A stretch of 64,000 nucleotides of DNA, taken from assembly GCA_051659505.1 (NCBI GenBank), contig JBOFOQ010000020.1, positions 25,762 to 89,761 on the forward strand, read 5' to 3'. The position numbers and the translations under genes are program-made. The notes under the pieces were generated by a model, which did no database searches, was not told the DNA's origin, and saw only the letters and a program-made list of their open reading frames with translations. Positions 53,745 to 63,369 of the stretch are shown piece by piece; the first letter of the stretch is position 1, and each line of letters starts with the position of its first letter. This DNA is from JAGNZR01 sp051659505 (lineage in GTDB: Bacteria > Fusobacteriota > Fusobacteriia > Fusobacteriales > Fusobacteriaceae).

Positions 53745-55238
53745 TTGAAAATTAATATATATTCTTTAAAGAGAATTTTTTTTTCTATTCTAATAATACT
53801 TTTTCTTCTTTTTTCTTGTAGTTCATTAAGAAAAACACATGAAATAGAAAATAAAAAAGAAGAAATAAAAAAAACTTTTCCTATTCCTACTATATCTAAA
53901 CGTAGATTAGGAGAGTCAAGCTCTTATTTAATTTTTACAAGTCATCTTATTGGTGAAAACGATTCAAAATTAAAAATGACGACGGAAGAAGAATTTTTAA
54001 ATTTTTATAAAGATACAACTATAAAATCTTATGATAGTGATTCTATCATGTTTAGATGGACTTTTAAAAGAAGTAAAGCAGAATTAGAAAAAGTTTTAAA
54101 TGATAATCTATCAAGAATAAAAAAATCTAAACCTAAAGATATTTTATCCTTAGAAGAGAATAACTGGGTAGTAAAAGACCTTAGTGAAAATCCTGTAGGA
54201 AAACTTCTATCCATGTCTGTTGCTGAAAGAGCTCCTTCAGGTCTTGTTAATGTAATTCTTATTGAAGGAACAAATGGTAGTTATGTAGTATACAATAAAT
54301 ATAATATTAGAAAACTTTTAGCTGGTGGAACTTATGAATTAATAAGTAGAGTGATTAATAAAAGAGCTCTTTCTTCTCCTAGTTATCTTCCTTCTCCGTT
54401 TTTTTCTTTTGAAAAGAAAGATGAAGAATATATCTTTTACGGTGGTGGTTATGGTCATGGTGTTGGAATGTCCCAAAAGGGAGCTCAAAATATGGCTAAT
54501 AAATATAATAAAAACTATAAAGATATTTTAAATTTTTATTATTCAGGAACTCATATTTCTAAAACTAAATATGATAAAATTAGAGTAGCTATAACAACAA
54601 CAAAAAGTTATTTAGACCATGATAATGTTAGTCTTTCAAGTAATGGGCATATAACTATTAGACAAAACTCTAAAGTTCATAAAATACCACCAAGAGAACA
54701 GGTTTTATTTAAACGTTCTAACAATAAAGTTGAAATCTCCTTTAGAGGTAAAATTATAGCCTCTAGTAGCCAATCAGCGGCTATAACAAGCTCAGGTCTT
54801 ATTAAAATAACATCTATTACAAGAACAAGAGTAAAAGGAAAACATCCAAATTATAGAGGAAGTTTTGAAATAAAAGTCTCGAAAACTCCTAATAAACTAA
54901 GAGTTATAAATCAAGTTAAGTTAGAAGAATACTTAAAAAATGTAATACCTAGTGAGATGTCTTCCAGTTATGGGATAGAACCGTTAAAAGTTCAAGCTAT
55001 TGCTGCTAGAACATATGCTGTAAGAAAAATAAAACTCAATAAAACAAAGAGTTATGGATATCATATTAATGATACATCAAGTGAACAAGTTTATAATGAG
55101 AGTAATGAAAACTCTTTAACTAACAGAGCAATACTAGAAACGAAAGGACTTATTCTTACTTATAAAAATAAGATAGCAGATACAAAATATTATTCTACAT
55201 CTTCAGGTTTTGGAGCCTCAACAGAAGAAGTCTGGTAA
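53745..55238 (+). CDS. SpoIID/LytB-domain lipoprotein with swapped domain halves
   Basis: A secreted protein of 497 aa, start TTG behind AGGAGG, with a lipoprotein-like signal peptide ending LLFSC (Cys25). SpoIID proteins cut denuded glycan strands of peptidoglycan. Both SpoIID halves are here but in reverse order. The part that normally ends the domain (YGHGVGMSQKGAQNMA, 235-250, then ILNFYYSGT) comes first. The part that normally begins it (IRVAI at 279, IPSEMSSSYGIEPLKVQAIA at 401, ARTYA, YYSTSSGF at 482) comes second, and the protein stops at EEVW. It looks like a circular permutation. No other cell-wall genes are adjacent, and a strong terminator follows. Confidence 0.8.
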   Translation: MKINIYSLKRIFFSILIILFLLFSCSSLRKTHEIENKKEEIKKTFPIPTISKRRLGESSSYLIFTSHLIGENDSKLKMTTEEEFLNFYKDTTIKSYDSDSIMFRWTFKRSKAELEKVLNDNLSRIKKSKPKDILSLEENNWVVKDLSENPVGKLLSMSVAERAPSGLVNVILIEGTNGSYVVYNKYNIRKLLAGGTYELISRVINKRALSSPSYLPSPFFSFEKKDEEYIFYGGGYGHGVGMSQKGAQNMANKYNKNYKDILNFYYSGTHISKTKYDKIRVAITTTKSYLDHDNVSLSSNGHITIRQNSKVHKIPPREQVLFKRSNNKVEISFRGKIIASSSQSAAITSSGLIKITSITRTRVKGKHPNYRGSFEIKVSKTPNKLRVINQVKLEEYLKNVIPSEMSSSYGIEPLKVQAIAARTYAVRKIKLNKTKSYGYHINDTSSEQVYNESNENSLTNRAILETKGLILTYKNKIADTKYYSTSSGFGASTEEVW

Positions 55239-55241
55239 AAT

Positions 55242-55290
55242 AAAAAGCTAACTTTTAATGCATATTTCTATGCTAAAAGTTAGCTTTTTA
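55242..55290. terminator. Bidirectional terminator with 16-base perfect arms
   Basis: AAAAAGCTAACTTTTA pairs with TAAAAGTTAGCTTTTT, and the loop holds an additional GCATA/TATGC stem. It serves the two convergent genes on either side. Confidence 0.9.
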
Positions 55291-56895
55291 TTATTCTTCA
55301 ATATCTACTAGTTCGAATAAATTTCTTAAAGTTGTTTTATTATAAGTAAAATTTTTGACTTTTTTGCTCATACCCATTGTATCATATCTATGTATTAATG
55401 GGATAACAGGAACATCCTCTTTTATAATATTTTGTATACTAGTATAGTATTTTAGTCTTTGTTTTTTATCTAAAGTTTTAGTAGCTAAGTCTAGTTTATT
55501 ATCTACCTCTATATTCTTATAAAAACTTCTATTCCCTGGTGTCCCTATAGAATCAGAATGAGTTAAATTTCTAAGAATAGTATCACCGTCTGGAGCTGAG
55601 ATATACCATGTTGATAGTAAAATATCATGTTCTCCATTTCCTGTCTGTTGCAAAAAATTTCCCCATTCAACAGCATTTATTTCAACTTTAATTCCTATTT
55701 TATTTAAATTATCTTGTATTATTTGTGCAATCTGATATCTTATAGGATTATCACTAACCCATAGAGATAGAGTTCTATCAATAGGCGGAATATCTTTTAG
55801 TAACTCTTTAGCCTGCTCAATATTATATTCGTTTACAGGTTTCTCGCCCTCTATACTCCCCCAGATTTTAGGATTAACAATAAATTCTGCTACTCTACCT
55901 CTCCCAAAATATATAGAATCGACTATCCCTTTTTTATTAATGGCTAAATTTATAGCTTTTCTTAGGTTTTTATTATTTAAATCTTCTTTTTTTGTATTAA
56001 GTGCTATGTAATCAGTAGTAGCTGTAAGTTTAGTTTCTAAAATAATATTTTTACTATCTTTTAAATGTTCTGCATCAAAGGGAGAGATACCAAAAGCCAT
56101 TTGTACTTCGTTAGTCTCCAAAGCAATTATTCTATTACTTGTTTCAGTTATTATCCAAAATGTAAGCTTATCTATTATTGGGGAACCTTTAAAATAATTT
56201 TTGTTAGCTCTCAAAACAAATTTTTCGCCGTTTATCCATTTTTCTGGAATAAAAGGTCCTGTTCCATTAGGTGCAATTCCTATATCTTTTTCATTTTCTA
56301 GAGAATACTCTTTATCCATAATTCCAGCTAGTGGTGAAGCTAAATTATATAAAAAAGGAGCAGAAATTTCCTTTAGCTTTACTTTAATAGAGTAGTCATT
56401 AACTATTTCTACACTTTCAATATTCGTCGTTAAATTTGAGCTTCCAGGCATTTCTTTCATTCTTTGCAAACTAAAAGCAACATCTTTAGAATCAAATTTA
56501 CTACCATTATGAAATTTAACATCTTTTCTTAAATTAAAAAGAATCTCTTTATCTGTTATGTATTTCCAAGTTTCAGCTAATTCTGGAACTAATTCCCCCT
56601 TATTATCTAAATTTATAAGAGTATTATATATATGTTCAGTTATTATTAAAGCAGGAAATTCATTAAATTTATATGGATCTAAGGATTTTGGTTTTGCACC
56701 TTGTGCCACTACTAATTCTTTTTCTTTTTTTTCAAGTTTTATACCTTTATCATCAGAATCATTAGAAGTATTTTTTTGGCAAGATATACCTAAAATCAAA
56801 ATCAGTGTCATAAAAATAATTTTTTTACTACCTTTATTAGCAATACTCTTAGTTATTTTCTTAATATTTAACTTTATTATAATCATCTCCCACAA
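55291..56895 (-). CDS. Peptide ABC transporter substrate-binding lipoprotein (second copy)
   Basis: A family 5 solute-binding lipoprotein of up to 534 aa. The lipobox is LGISCQK. The signature is QGAKPKSLDPYKFNEFP, followed by LVPELAETWKYI and VKFHNGSKFDSKDVAFSLQRM, all closely matching the protein at 14227-15747. As there, no permease or ATPase genes adjoin. The start is uncertain: a TTG (56895) and an ATG three codons later crowd the GTGGGAG site, and both give an unusually long, lysine-rich N-terminus before the hydrophobic segment. It follows the nitroreductase gene by only three bases and is likely cotranscribed with it. Confidence 0.87.
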   Translation of the reverse strand: MWEMIIIKLNIKKITKSIANKGSKKIIFMTLILILGISCQKNTSNDSDDKGIKLEKKEKELVVAQGAKPKSLDPYKFNEFPALIITEHIYNTLINLDNKGELVPELAETWKYITDKEILFNLRKDVKFHNGSKFDSKDVAFSLQRMKEMPGSSNLTTNIESVEIVNDYSIKVKLKEISAPFLYNLASPLAGIMDKEYSLENEKDIGIAPNGTGPFIPEKWINGEKFVLRANKNYFKGSPIIDKLTFWIITETSNRIIALETNEVQMAFGISPFDAEHLKDSKNIILETKLTATTDYIALNTKKEDLNNKNLRKAINLAINKKGIVDSIYFGRGRVAEFIVNPKIWGSIEGEKPVNEYNIEQAKELLKDIPPIDRTLSLWVSDNPIRYQIAQIIQDNLNKIGIKVEINAVEWGNFLQQTGNGEHDILLSTWYISAPDGDTILRNLTHSDSIGTPGNRSFYKNIEVDNKLDLATKTLDKKQRLKYYTSIQNIIKEDVPVIPLIHRYDTMGMSKKVKNFTYNKTTLRNLFELVDIEE

Positions 56896-56898
56896 AAA

Positions 56899-57420
56899 CT
56901 AGTATTTTTCCATATGAATTTTTTTGAAATCCATATCTTTATCTTCATAAGGTTGTTTATTTTCATCAGGATACCCCAGTGCAAGAATACATAAAACTCC
57001 TAGTTCTTCTGGTATATCTAAAAGTTTCTTAACAACTGTTTCAGAACAAATATCACTATCATCATTTCTTGTTCTTATTTGAACCCAGCAAGAACCTATT
57101 CCTAGCTCCCAAGCTTTTAACTGGATTAAAGTTGAAGCGATAGAACAGTCCTCGATCCAAAGATCTGTGACATTTTTATTTCCTAAAACAACTATTGCAA
57201 GTGGTGCTTCCTCAATTAGTTTTCCACCCATTTTTTTTGCTACAGATAGTTTTTTTAAAATATCTTTATCTTTCACTAATATGAATTCATAAGGTTTTTT
57301 ATTTCTTCCACTTGGAGAAACAAGCGCTACTTTTAATATTTCTTTTATCTCTTCCTCTTTGATGCTCTTTTCTAAAAATTTTCTTACAGATCGTCTTTCT
57401 AAAAAATTCAACATTTTCAT
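56899..57420 (-). CDS. Nitroreductase-family FMN oxidoreductase
   Basis: A flavin enzyme of 173 aa. The FMN-phosphate-binding segment RRSVRKFLEKSI (9-20) opens the protein, ALVSPSGRNKKPYEFILV (near 32-49) follows, and LGIGSCWVQIRTR and ILALGYPDE near the C-terminus complete the fold. It resembles the small nitroreductases common in clostridia and fusobacteria. The physiological substrate is unknown. It lies 26 bases downstream of nfo and three bases upstream of a peptide-binding lipoprotein gene. Confidence 0.88.
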   Translation of the reverse strand: MKMLNFLERRSVRKFLEKSIKEEEIKEILKVALVSPSGRNKKPYEFILVKDKDILKKLSVAKKMGGKLIEEAPLAIVVLGNKNVTDLWIEDCSIASTLIQLKAWELGIGSCWVQIRTRNDDSDICSETVVKKLLDIPEELGVLCILALGYPDENKQPYEDKDMDFKKIHMEKY

Positions 57421-57446
57421 CAGCTCCTTTTCTCTATTCTATATTA

Positions 57447-58304
57447 TTAATCTATTAAATCATATAAAAATTTTATTTCTTTTTCCCAAATAGAGTCATC
57501 AATTGTCTCTAAAATAATTGGGATATTATCAAATCTATCATCGTTCATAAACATTTTAAAAAACTTTAATCCCATAACTCCAACTCCAATGCTATCGTGT
57601 CTATCTTTTTTACTGCCTACATCAAATTTAGAATCGTTTAAATGAACGCCGCATAAATATTTAAAACCTATTTTATCTTCAAATTCATTCATAGTTTTAT
57701 CATAACCTACTTTGGTTTTGAGCTCATATCCTGCAGCAAGTGTATGACAAGTATCCAGACAAACTCCTATTCTAGTTTTATCTTTAATTAAATCTATAAT
57801 TTCACCAATTTGTTCAAATGTATGTCCTAAATTTGATCCTTGACCTGCAGTATTTTCTAAAACAATTTTGACATTCTTAGTTTTTTCAATTGCCGTATTT
57901 AAACAACTTGCAATTAGAGATAGACATTCTTTTTCCTCTATTTCTTTTAAATGACTTCCAGGATGAATATTTAAATAAATTAGTCCTAATTGATTTGCTC
58001 TTTCTATTTCATCAATAAGTGCCAAAAGTGATTTCTCTCTTTTTTCCTCATCTTTGTTCCCTAAATTTATCAAATATCCATTGTGAGGAAGGATATATTT
58101 CACATCATAACTACATTCTTCTAGCATCTCTTTAAATTTTAAAATATCTTCATCAGTATAGGGTTTAGCTTCCCATCTTTTTTGATTTTTTAAAAATAGG
58201 GCGAAAGATTTTGCTCCTATTTTATCTGCATTTAAAGGTGCATTAAATAATCCACCTGTTATACTCATATGAGCACCTATAAATTTATTTATTTTTTTCT
58301 TCAT
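57447..58304 (-). CDS. nfo: Endonuclease IV (AP endonuclease)
   Basis: Nfo cuts DNA 5' to abasic sites during base-excision repair. The TIM-barrel zinc ligands are in the expected segments: FIGAHMSITGGL (start), LNIHPGSHL (near 105), IVLENTAGQGSNLGHTFEQI (near 147), GVCLDTCHTLAAGY (near 182), GVHLNDSKFDVGSKKDRHDS (near 220-239) and PIILETID. The length (285 aa) is normal. The start codon is an ATG, preceded by GGAAGAGGA. Confidence 0.95.
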   Translation of the reverse strand: MKKKINKFIGAHMSITGGLFNAPLNADKIGAKSFALFLKNQKRWEAKPYTDEDILKFKEMLEECSYDVKYILPHNGYLINLGNKDEEKREKSLLALIDEIERANQLGLIYLNIHPGSHLKEIEEKECLSLIASCLNTAIEKTKNVKIVLENTAGQGSNLGHTFEQIGEIIDLIKDKTRIGVCLDTCHTLAAGYELKTKVGYDKTMNEFEDKIGFKYLCGVHLNDSKFDVGSKKDRHDSIGVGVMGLKFFKMFMNDDRFDNIPIILETIDDSIWEKEIKFLYDLID

Positions 58305-58440
58305 TTTATCCTCTTCCTTTATGTATTATAAATAATATTTTACTTTACAAAATATTATAACTGATTTATATAACATTTGCTAGAAAATCATTTGTATGTT
58401 AAAATTATCTTTAGAATATATGAGATAAAGTGAGGTAGAT

Positions 58441-59070
58441 ATGAGTAATGACTTAGTTATAGAAAAATTAAAAATAGTAGTTAAAGAAAAGTTTTTATTA
58501 GAATCTAGTGGACATGACTGGTGGCATACCTATAGAGTATATAAAAACAGCATTAAAATTGCAAATATGGAAAATAATTCAGATATTGACATATTTATTT
58601 TAAAAGTTTCTGCTCTTCTCCATGATATTGCAGATCATAAAGAGGGGTATACTGACCATGACCGTAAAAATATCATAACAGATTTATTAGTAAATTTAAA
58701 TGTAGAAAATGAAAGTATATATAAAATTATTAATATTGTAAATTCAATCTCATTTTCTAAAGGTAAAATACCTGAGTTTTTAGAAGGGAAAATAGTTCAA
58801 GATGCAGACAGACTTGATGCTATTGGAGCTATTGGTATAGCTCGTACTTTTGCTTTTGGCGGTAACCACAATAGAATTCTTTATAATCCTGAAAAAAAAT
58901 CTCTTGATGAGTCTGTGAATAATTCAGATTCAATACAGCATTTTTATGATAAATTATTATTATTAAAAGATAAAATGAATACACCTTCTGCTTTAAAATT
59001 AGCACAAGAACGAGATTCCTTTATGAGAATATATTTAGATGAATTTTATAAAGAGTGGAACGTTCTTTAA
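58441..59070 (+). CDS. HD-domain phosphohydrolase (YpgQ/YedJ-like)
   Basis: A 209-residue HD hydrolase. GHDWWHTYRVYKNSIKIA (near 22-39) and LLHDIADHKEGYTDHD (near 59-74) give the His, His-Asp pair and the following residues. QDADRLDAIGAIGIARTFAF (near 120-139) supplies the last Asp. This order is typical of YpgQ-like enzymes, some of which release pyrophosphate from nucleotides. The substrate cannot be told here. It is monocistronic, with its own terminator. Confidence 0.85.
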   Translation: MSNDLVIEKLKIVVKEKFLLESSGHDWWHTYRVYKNSIKIANMENNSDIDIFILKVSALLHDIADHKEGYTDHDRKNIITDLLVNLNVENESIYKIINIVNSISFSKGKIPEFLEGKIVQDADRLDAIGAIGIARTFAFGGNHNRILYNPEKKSLDESVNNSDSIQHFYDKLLLLKDKMNTPSALKLAQERDSFMRIYLDEFYKEWNVL

Positions 59071-59085
59071 ATAATTTTTCTAACT

Positions 59086-59130
59086 AAAAAAGAGTATACT
59101 ATTAAATTTTACTTTTAGTATACTCTTTTT
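59086..59130. terminator. Bidirectional terminator
   Basis: AAAAAGAGTATACTA and TAGTATACTCTTTTT form a 15-base perfect stem between the convergent HD gene and lgt. Confidence 0.9.
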
Positions 59131-59157
59131 ATTATTTTTATGTTTTATTTTTAAATT

Positions 59158-60030
59158 TTATTCTTCACTTTTATTTTTTCTATTAATATAGATAATTATT
59201 CCTGTGGAAATTCCTATTAATACTAAACTTATAAAATGAGGGGCTCTTATTCCATACATCATTAAATCTTCAGCTCTAAAGAAACTAGTAAATATTCTAA
59301 TAAAACTATATATAATTATATAAGACCACCAAGTTGTTCCTTTTGCATATTTTTTTTTGCTAAGAATAAACCAAATAAATAAAAATCCAATAAAATTTAG
59401 AACAGATTCATACATCATAGCAGGGTGTAAAGGTAAATTAGGAAACTCTTGCCCTGCTGTAGAAGAACCTGGGAAAATCAAGCCAAAAGGAACTAGTTCT
59501 TTGAAATTCATTTTATCAGCTATTGGTAGAGAGTTATAGTAGCTATACCATTGTACAAATTTAGGTTTGATTGTAAAAATAATATTCCACGGTGTAAAAG
59601 TGGGAACCCCGTGTATTTCTCCGTTCATAAGATTCCCAATTCGCCCTAAAGCTTGTCCTAAAATAAGAGAAGGGGCTACTAAATCTCCCATTTGAAAGGC
59701 ATTAATTTTTTTTATTTTCGAGTAAATAATAGTTCCTATAATTCCCCCTATAATCCCTCCATGAATAGCCATTCCCCCATTCCATACTGCTAATATTTGA
59801 GAGGGCTCTGAAAGGTAATAAGGCAGGTTAAAAGCTACATAGTATAGTCGTCCTCCTAAGAGACCAGAAAACATAGCAATAAAAGCATAATTTTCTGTTA
59901 TTCCTACAGGAATACCCTGTTCTTTTCCTTTACGTTTAGCAAGTTCACTTCCTATAAAAAATGAAAGTGCATACATTAATCCATAATAATATATTTTAAT
60001 TGGTCCTAGCTGTAAAAATATTGGGTTCAT
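59158..60030 (-). CDS. lgt: Prolipoprotein diacylglyceryl transferase
   Basis: This inner-membrane enzyme transfers diacylglycerol to the lipobox cysteine of prolipoproteins, such as the several encoded in this window. It has about seven membrane helices in 290 aa. Hallmarks are WNGGMAIHGGIIGGIIG (near 83-99, essential His) and the Lgt signature LGRIGNLMNGEIHG (near 130-143, with essential Arg, Asn and Glu). SFIRIFTSFFRAED near the end is also conserved. It is monocistronic. Confidence 0.95.
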   Translation of the reverse strand: MNPIFLQLGPIKIYYYGLMYALSFFIGSELAKRKGKEQGIPVGITENYAFIAMFSGLLGGRLYYVAFNLPYYLSEPSQILAVWNGGMAIHGGIIGGIIGTIIYSKIKKINAFQMGDLVAPSLILGQALGRIGNLMNGEIHGVPTFTPWNIIFTIKPKFVQWYSYYNSLPIADKMNFKELVPFGLIFPGSSTAGQEFPNLPLHPAMMYESVLNFIGFLFIWFILSKKKYAKGTTWWSYIIIYSFIRIFTSFFRAEDLMMYGIRAPHFISLVLIGISTGIIIYINRKNKSEE

Positions 60031-60182
60031 ATTCTGCTCCTTAATTTATTTCTTTTATAATGTAATAATAAAAAATTATACCATAATAAAAAAAAAAAGT
60101 GAATTTTTATTGAAAATTTGGTATACTTTAATTAGTAATTTAATTACTGAATTTGTTATATTTTTAATTGGAGGTTTTATAT

Positions 60183-61421
60183 ATGCATTTTTGCGCAAAA
60201 ATTACAGATCATATTTCTTGGATTGGTGTTAACGATAGAAAAAGTGACCGATTTGAAAATTATTTACCACTACCTGAAGGTGTTACTTATAATTCTTACT
60301 TTATTAATGATACTAAAACTTGTGTTATTGATGCTGTTGAATTTGGGACTGAAGGAAGTTACTTTGATAAAATAGAGCATTTACTAAATGGTAGACCACT
60401 AGATTTTCTTATTATTAATCACATGGAACCAGATCACAGTGGTGCTATATATGATTTAACAAAGCTTTATCCATCAATGAAAGTTGTTGGAAATAAAAAA
60501 ACATTAGATATGATAAGATGTTTTCACCATAATTTTGACGAATCAAAATTTATGACTATAACTGAAGGTGAAATTTTAGACTTGGGATATCATAAATTAA
60601 GTTTCTCTATGATGCCTATGGTACATTGGCCAGAATCCATGGCAACTTATGACATTACAGAGAAAATTTTATTTTCAAATGATGCTTTTGGAAGTTTTGG
60701 AGCTATTGACGGTGGTATTTTTGATGATGAAATTGATGTTACTAAATATGAAGATGAGATGAGAAGATATTACTCTAATATAGTTGGGAAATTTGGAATT
60801 CAAGTTTCCAATGTTATAAAAAGGTTATCTGCTTTAGAGATAAAATATATTTGTCCTGCTCATGGAATTTTATGGAGAAAAGACATAGCTAGAGTTATTC
60901 AATTTTTTGATAACTGGGCAAAATTTATTCCAGATGAAGAAGGAGTAGTTATTGTTTATGGTTCAATGTATGGGAATACTGCTAAAATGGCTGAAGCTCT
61001 TGCTAGAGATTTAAGTATTTTTGGAGTGAAAAATATTAAAGTATATGATGCTTCTAAAGTTGATGCTTCATTTATAATAAGTGATATTTGGAAGTATAAA
61101 GGATTATTTATTGGCTCTACTTCACATAACAATGCTGTATTTCCTAAAATAGATCCTATTTTAAGTAAATTACAAAATTACGGTCTAAAAAATAAATTTT
61201 TAGGTATCTTTGGAAATATGCTTTGGAGTGGTGGTGGTGTAAGAGGAATTCAATCTTTTGCTGATTCACTTCCTGGAATAGAAGTTATAGGAGAATCTGT
61301 TGAAGTAAAAGGAGCACCTAGAAAAGAAGATTTTTTAAAATTAGAAAATCTTGCAAAAAAAATGGCATGTAAAATTTTATCGAAAGAAATAGATTCAGAG
61401 AGGATCGATTGTGAAAAATAG
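60183..61421 (+). CDS. Flavo-diiron protein (FprA, A-type flavoprotein)
   Basis: A soluble enzyme that reduces O2 to water or NO to N2O, protecting anaerobes. The N-terminal metallo-beta-lactamase domain carries the diiron ligands in LIINHMEPDHSGAIYD (near 77), MVHWPESMATYD (near 146) and AHGILWR. The C-terminal flavodoxin domain begins VVIVYGSMYGNTAKMAEAL (near 256) and binds FMN. I use the ATG at 60183: the upstream TTG (60168) is part of the ribosome site TTGGAGG. A length of 412 aa is typical. It overlaps the yhdT-like gene by 11 bases. Confidence 0.94.
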   Translation: MHFCAKITDHISWIGVNDRKSDRFENYLPLPEGVTYNSYFINDTKTCVIDAVEFGTEGSYFDKIEHLLNGRPLDFLIINHMEPDHSGAIYDLTKLYPSMKVVGNKKTLDMIRCFHHNFDESKFMTITEGEILDLGYHKLSFSMMPMVHWPESMATYDITEKILFSNDAFGSFGAIDGGIFDDEIDVTKYEDEMRRYYSNIVGKFGIQVSNVIKRLSALEIKYICPAHGILWRKDIARVIQFFDNWAKFIPDEEGVVIVYGSMYGNTAKMAEALARDLSIFGVKNIKVYDASKVDASFIISDIWKYKGLFIGSTSHNNAVFPKIDPILSKLQNYGLKNKFLGIFGNMLWSGGGVRGIQSFADSLPGIEVIGESVEVKGAPRKEDFLKLENLAKKMACKILSKEIDSERIDCEK

Positions 61422-61650
61422 AAATAAGCAAATAAATAAAGAAGCTAAAATAACTGTTGGATTGTATCTTTTTTATTTTGTTTGGTGGTGTTTTTTTGCT
61501 TACTATAAAAGTGATGATCCAAGTAAATATACTTTTATTCTAGGCTTACCATCTTGGTTTTTCATGTCTTGTGTTATGGGGTTAGTAGTTATAAATATTT
61601 TACTCTTCGTTCTTGTAAAAATTTTCTTTAAAGATATGGATTTGGATTAG
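61411..61650 (+). CDS. yhdT: YhdT-family (DUF997) small membrane protein
   Basis: A 79-residue protein with two membrane helices, start GTG, overlapping the end of the flavo-diiron gene. Family features are KEAKITVGLYLFYFVWWCFF (10-29) and GLPSWFFMSCVMG (45-57). In E. coli yhdT lies directly upstream of panF, and the same arrangement is kept here (12-base gap). A subunit-like or assembly role for the PanF transporter is suggested by this conserved pairing but is not proven. Confidence 0.88.
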   Translation: MKNRNKQINKEAKITVGLYLFYFVWWCFFAYYKSDDPSKYTFILGLPSWFFMSCVMGLVVINILLFVLVKIFFKDMDLD

Positions 61651-61662
61651 GGGGAGGACAAA

Positions 61663-63117
61663 ATGAATATAACATTAATTCCAATTAGTATTTATCTAAT
61701 TCTTATGCTTTTTATCGCTTGGTATGTAAGCAAAGAAAAAAATAATAAAAAAAATGATTTTATAGAAGAATATTTTATAGGAAATCGTAGTATGGGTGGT
61801 ATGGTTCTTGCTATGACTATTATTGCAACTTATATAGGAGCAAGTTCTTTTATAGGTGGTCCAGGAGTTGCTTATAAAAAAGGACTTGGTTGGGTTCTTT
61901 TAGCTTGTATTCAGACTCCCACTGCTTTTTTAACTCTTGGAATATTAGGAAAAAAACTTGCTATTGTTTCTAGAAAGATAAAAGGAGTTACTATTTCTGA
62001 TTACTTAAGAGCACGTTATAAAAATGATTTTGTTGTTATTTTTGGCTCTATATCCATGGTTATCTTTTTTATAGGTGCTGTTGTTGTTCAATTTGTGGGA
62101 GGAGCCCGTCTTTTTGAAAGTGTCACTGAGCTCCCATACCATATAGGACTCATTATTTTTACCTTTGTAGTTATAATCTATACTACTATTGGTGGATTTA
62201 GAGCAGTAACATTAACTGATGCTATTCAAGGAATAGTAATGTTACTTGCAACTCTTATTTTATTTGTTGCTCTTCTTCATAAAGGTGGAGGAATGGAAAA
62301 TATTATGAGAAAGGTAATGGAGATTAATCCTGACCTCTTGACTCCTACTAGTGGTGGAGATATTCCTATACCTTTTATTTTGTCTTTTTGGATGCTAGTA
62401 GGTGTAGCTGTTTTAGGACTTCCACCTACTGCTGTAAGATGTATGGCTTTTAAAAACACCAAATCTATGCATAGTGCAATGATAATAGGAACTTCAGTTG
62501 TAGGGGTTCTAATGCTTGGAATGCATCTTGTGGGAGTTATGGGTATAGCTATAGAACCTAATATTGAAATTGGTGATAAAGCCATTCCAATTTTAGCTTT
62601 AAAAAATCTTCATCCAATTATTGCAGGTGTATTTATAGGAGGACCATTAGCTGCTATTATGTCATCTATTGATTCACTTTTAATTTTATCCTCAGCTACA
62701 ATTATTAAAGATTTATATATCCATTATATACTAAAAGGTGCTCAGCCTAATCCTAAAAAAGTAAAAATTATTTCTCAAGTAACATCTCTTTCTTTAGGAC
62801 TAATTATCTTTTTTTTAGCACTTAATCCACCTGAATTACTAGTTATTATGAATTTAATATTTTTAGCAGGGCAAGAAGCTATATTTTTCTGTCCTATTAT
62901 CTTTGGTCTTTACTGGAGAAGAGCTAACGCTACTGGAGCTATTTGCTCTATGGTAGTAGGATTAGGATTTTATCTCTATCTTTTTATTTTTAAAATAAGT
63001 TTTTTTGGAACTCATCAAATTGTTCCAGTTATATTTTTAGCTATTGTTGTTTTTGTTATAGGCTCTCTTTTAGGGAAACCTAGTGACAAAGATACACTAG
63101 ATATTTTTTTTGAATGA
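61663..63117 (+). CDS. panF: Sodium/pantothenate symporter
   Basis: An inner-membrane SSS-family carrier of 484 aa with about twelve helices. It imports pantothenate, the coenzyme A precursor, with Na+. Signatures are EEYFIGNRSMGGMVLAMTII (near 34-53), ASSFIGGPGVAYKKGLGWV (near 60-78), TTIGGFRAVTLTDAIQG (near 173) and GGPLAAIMSSIDSLLILSSA (near 326). It is behind GGGGGAGG and preceded by yhdT. The assignment to pantothenate over other SSS substrates rests on the motifs together with the yhdT pairing. Confidence 0.92.
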   Translation: MNITLIPISIYLILMLFIAWYVSKEKNNKKNDFIEEYFIGNRSMGGMVLAMTIIATYIGASSFIGGPGVAYKKGLGWVLLACIQTPTAFLTLGILGKKLAIVSRKIKGVTISDYLRARYKNDFVVIFGSISMVIFFIGAVVVQFVGGARLFESVTELPYHIGLIIFTFVVIIYTTIGGFRAVTLTDAIQGIVMLLATLILFVALLHKGGGMENIMRKVMEINPDLLTPTSGGDIPIPFILSFWMLVGVAVLGLPPTAVRCMAFKNTKSMHSAMIIGTSVVGVLMLGMHLVGVMGIAIEPNIEIGDKAIPILALKNLHPIIAGVFIGGPLAAIMSSIDSLLILSSATIIKDLYIHYILKGAQPNPKKVKIISQVTSLSLGLIIFFLALNPPELLVIMNLIFLAGQEAIFFCPIIFGLYWRRANATGAICSMVVGLGFYLYLFIFKISFFGTHQIVPVIFLAIVVFVIGSLLGKPSDKDTLDIFFE

Positions 63118-63160
63118 AAAGCTTGAATTTATACTAGAAGTATGGTAATATTAATAGTCT

Positions 63161-63237
63161 GCCTGTGTGGCTCAATTGGATAGAGCATCTGACTTCGGAT
63201 CAGAGGGTTGTGGGTTCGAACCCTGCCACGGGCACCA
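63161..63237 (+). tRNA. tRNA-Arg (TCG)
   Basis: A standard cloverleaf: acceptor GCCTGTG/CACGGGC (one G-U), D arm with GGCTCAATTGGATAGAGC, anticodon arm TCTGA-CTTCGGA-TCAGA (anticodon TCG, Arg), T arm TGGGTTCGAACCCTG and encoded CCA. Downstream, a hairpin AACCTTTA/TAAAGGTT (63268-63288) may mark the 3' trailer. No other gene lies between here and 63369. Confidence 0.95.
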
Positions 63238-63369
63238 TACAAATTTATAGTTTTACATAGAGTTATAAACCTTTATTTATTAAAGGTTGTTAAAAAATAA
63301 TTTTACAATAATATATACAACTTTACAAAGTAGTAGTACATTCATAGTACACTGAATTAATATATCAAT

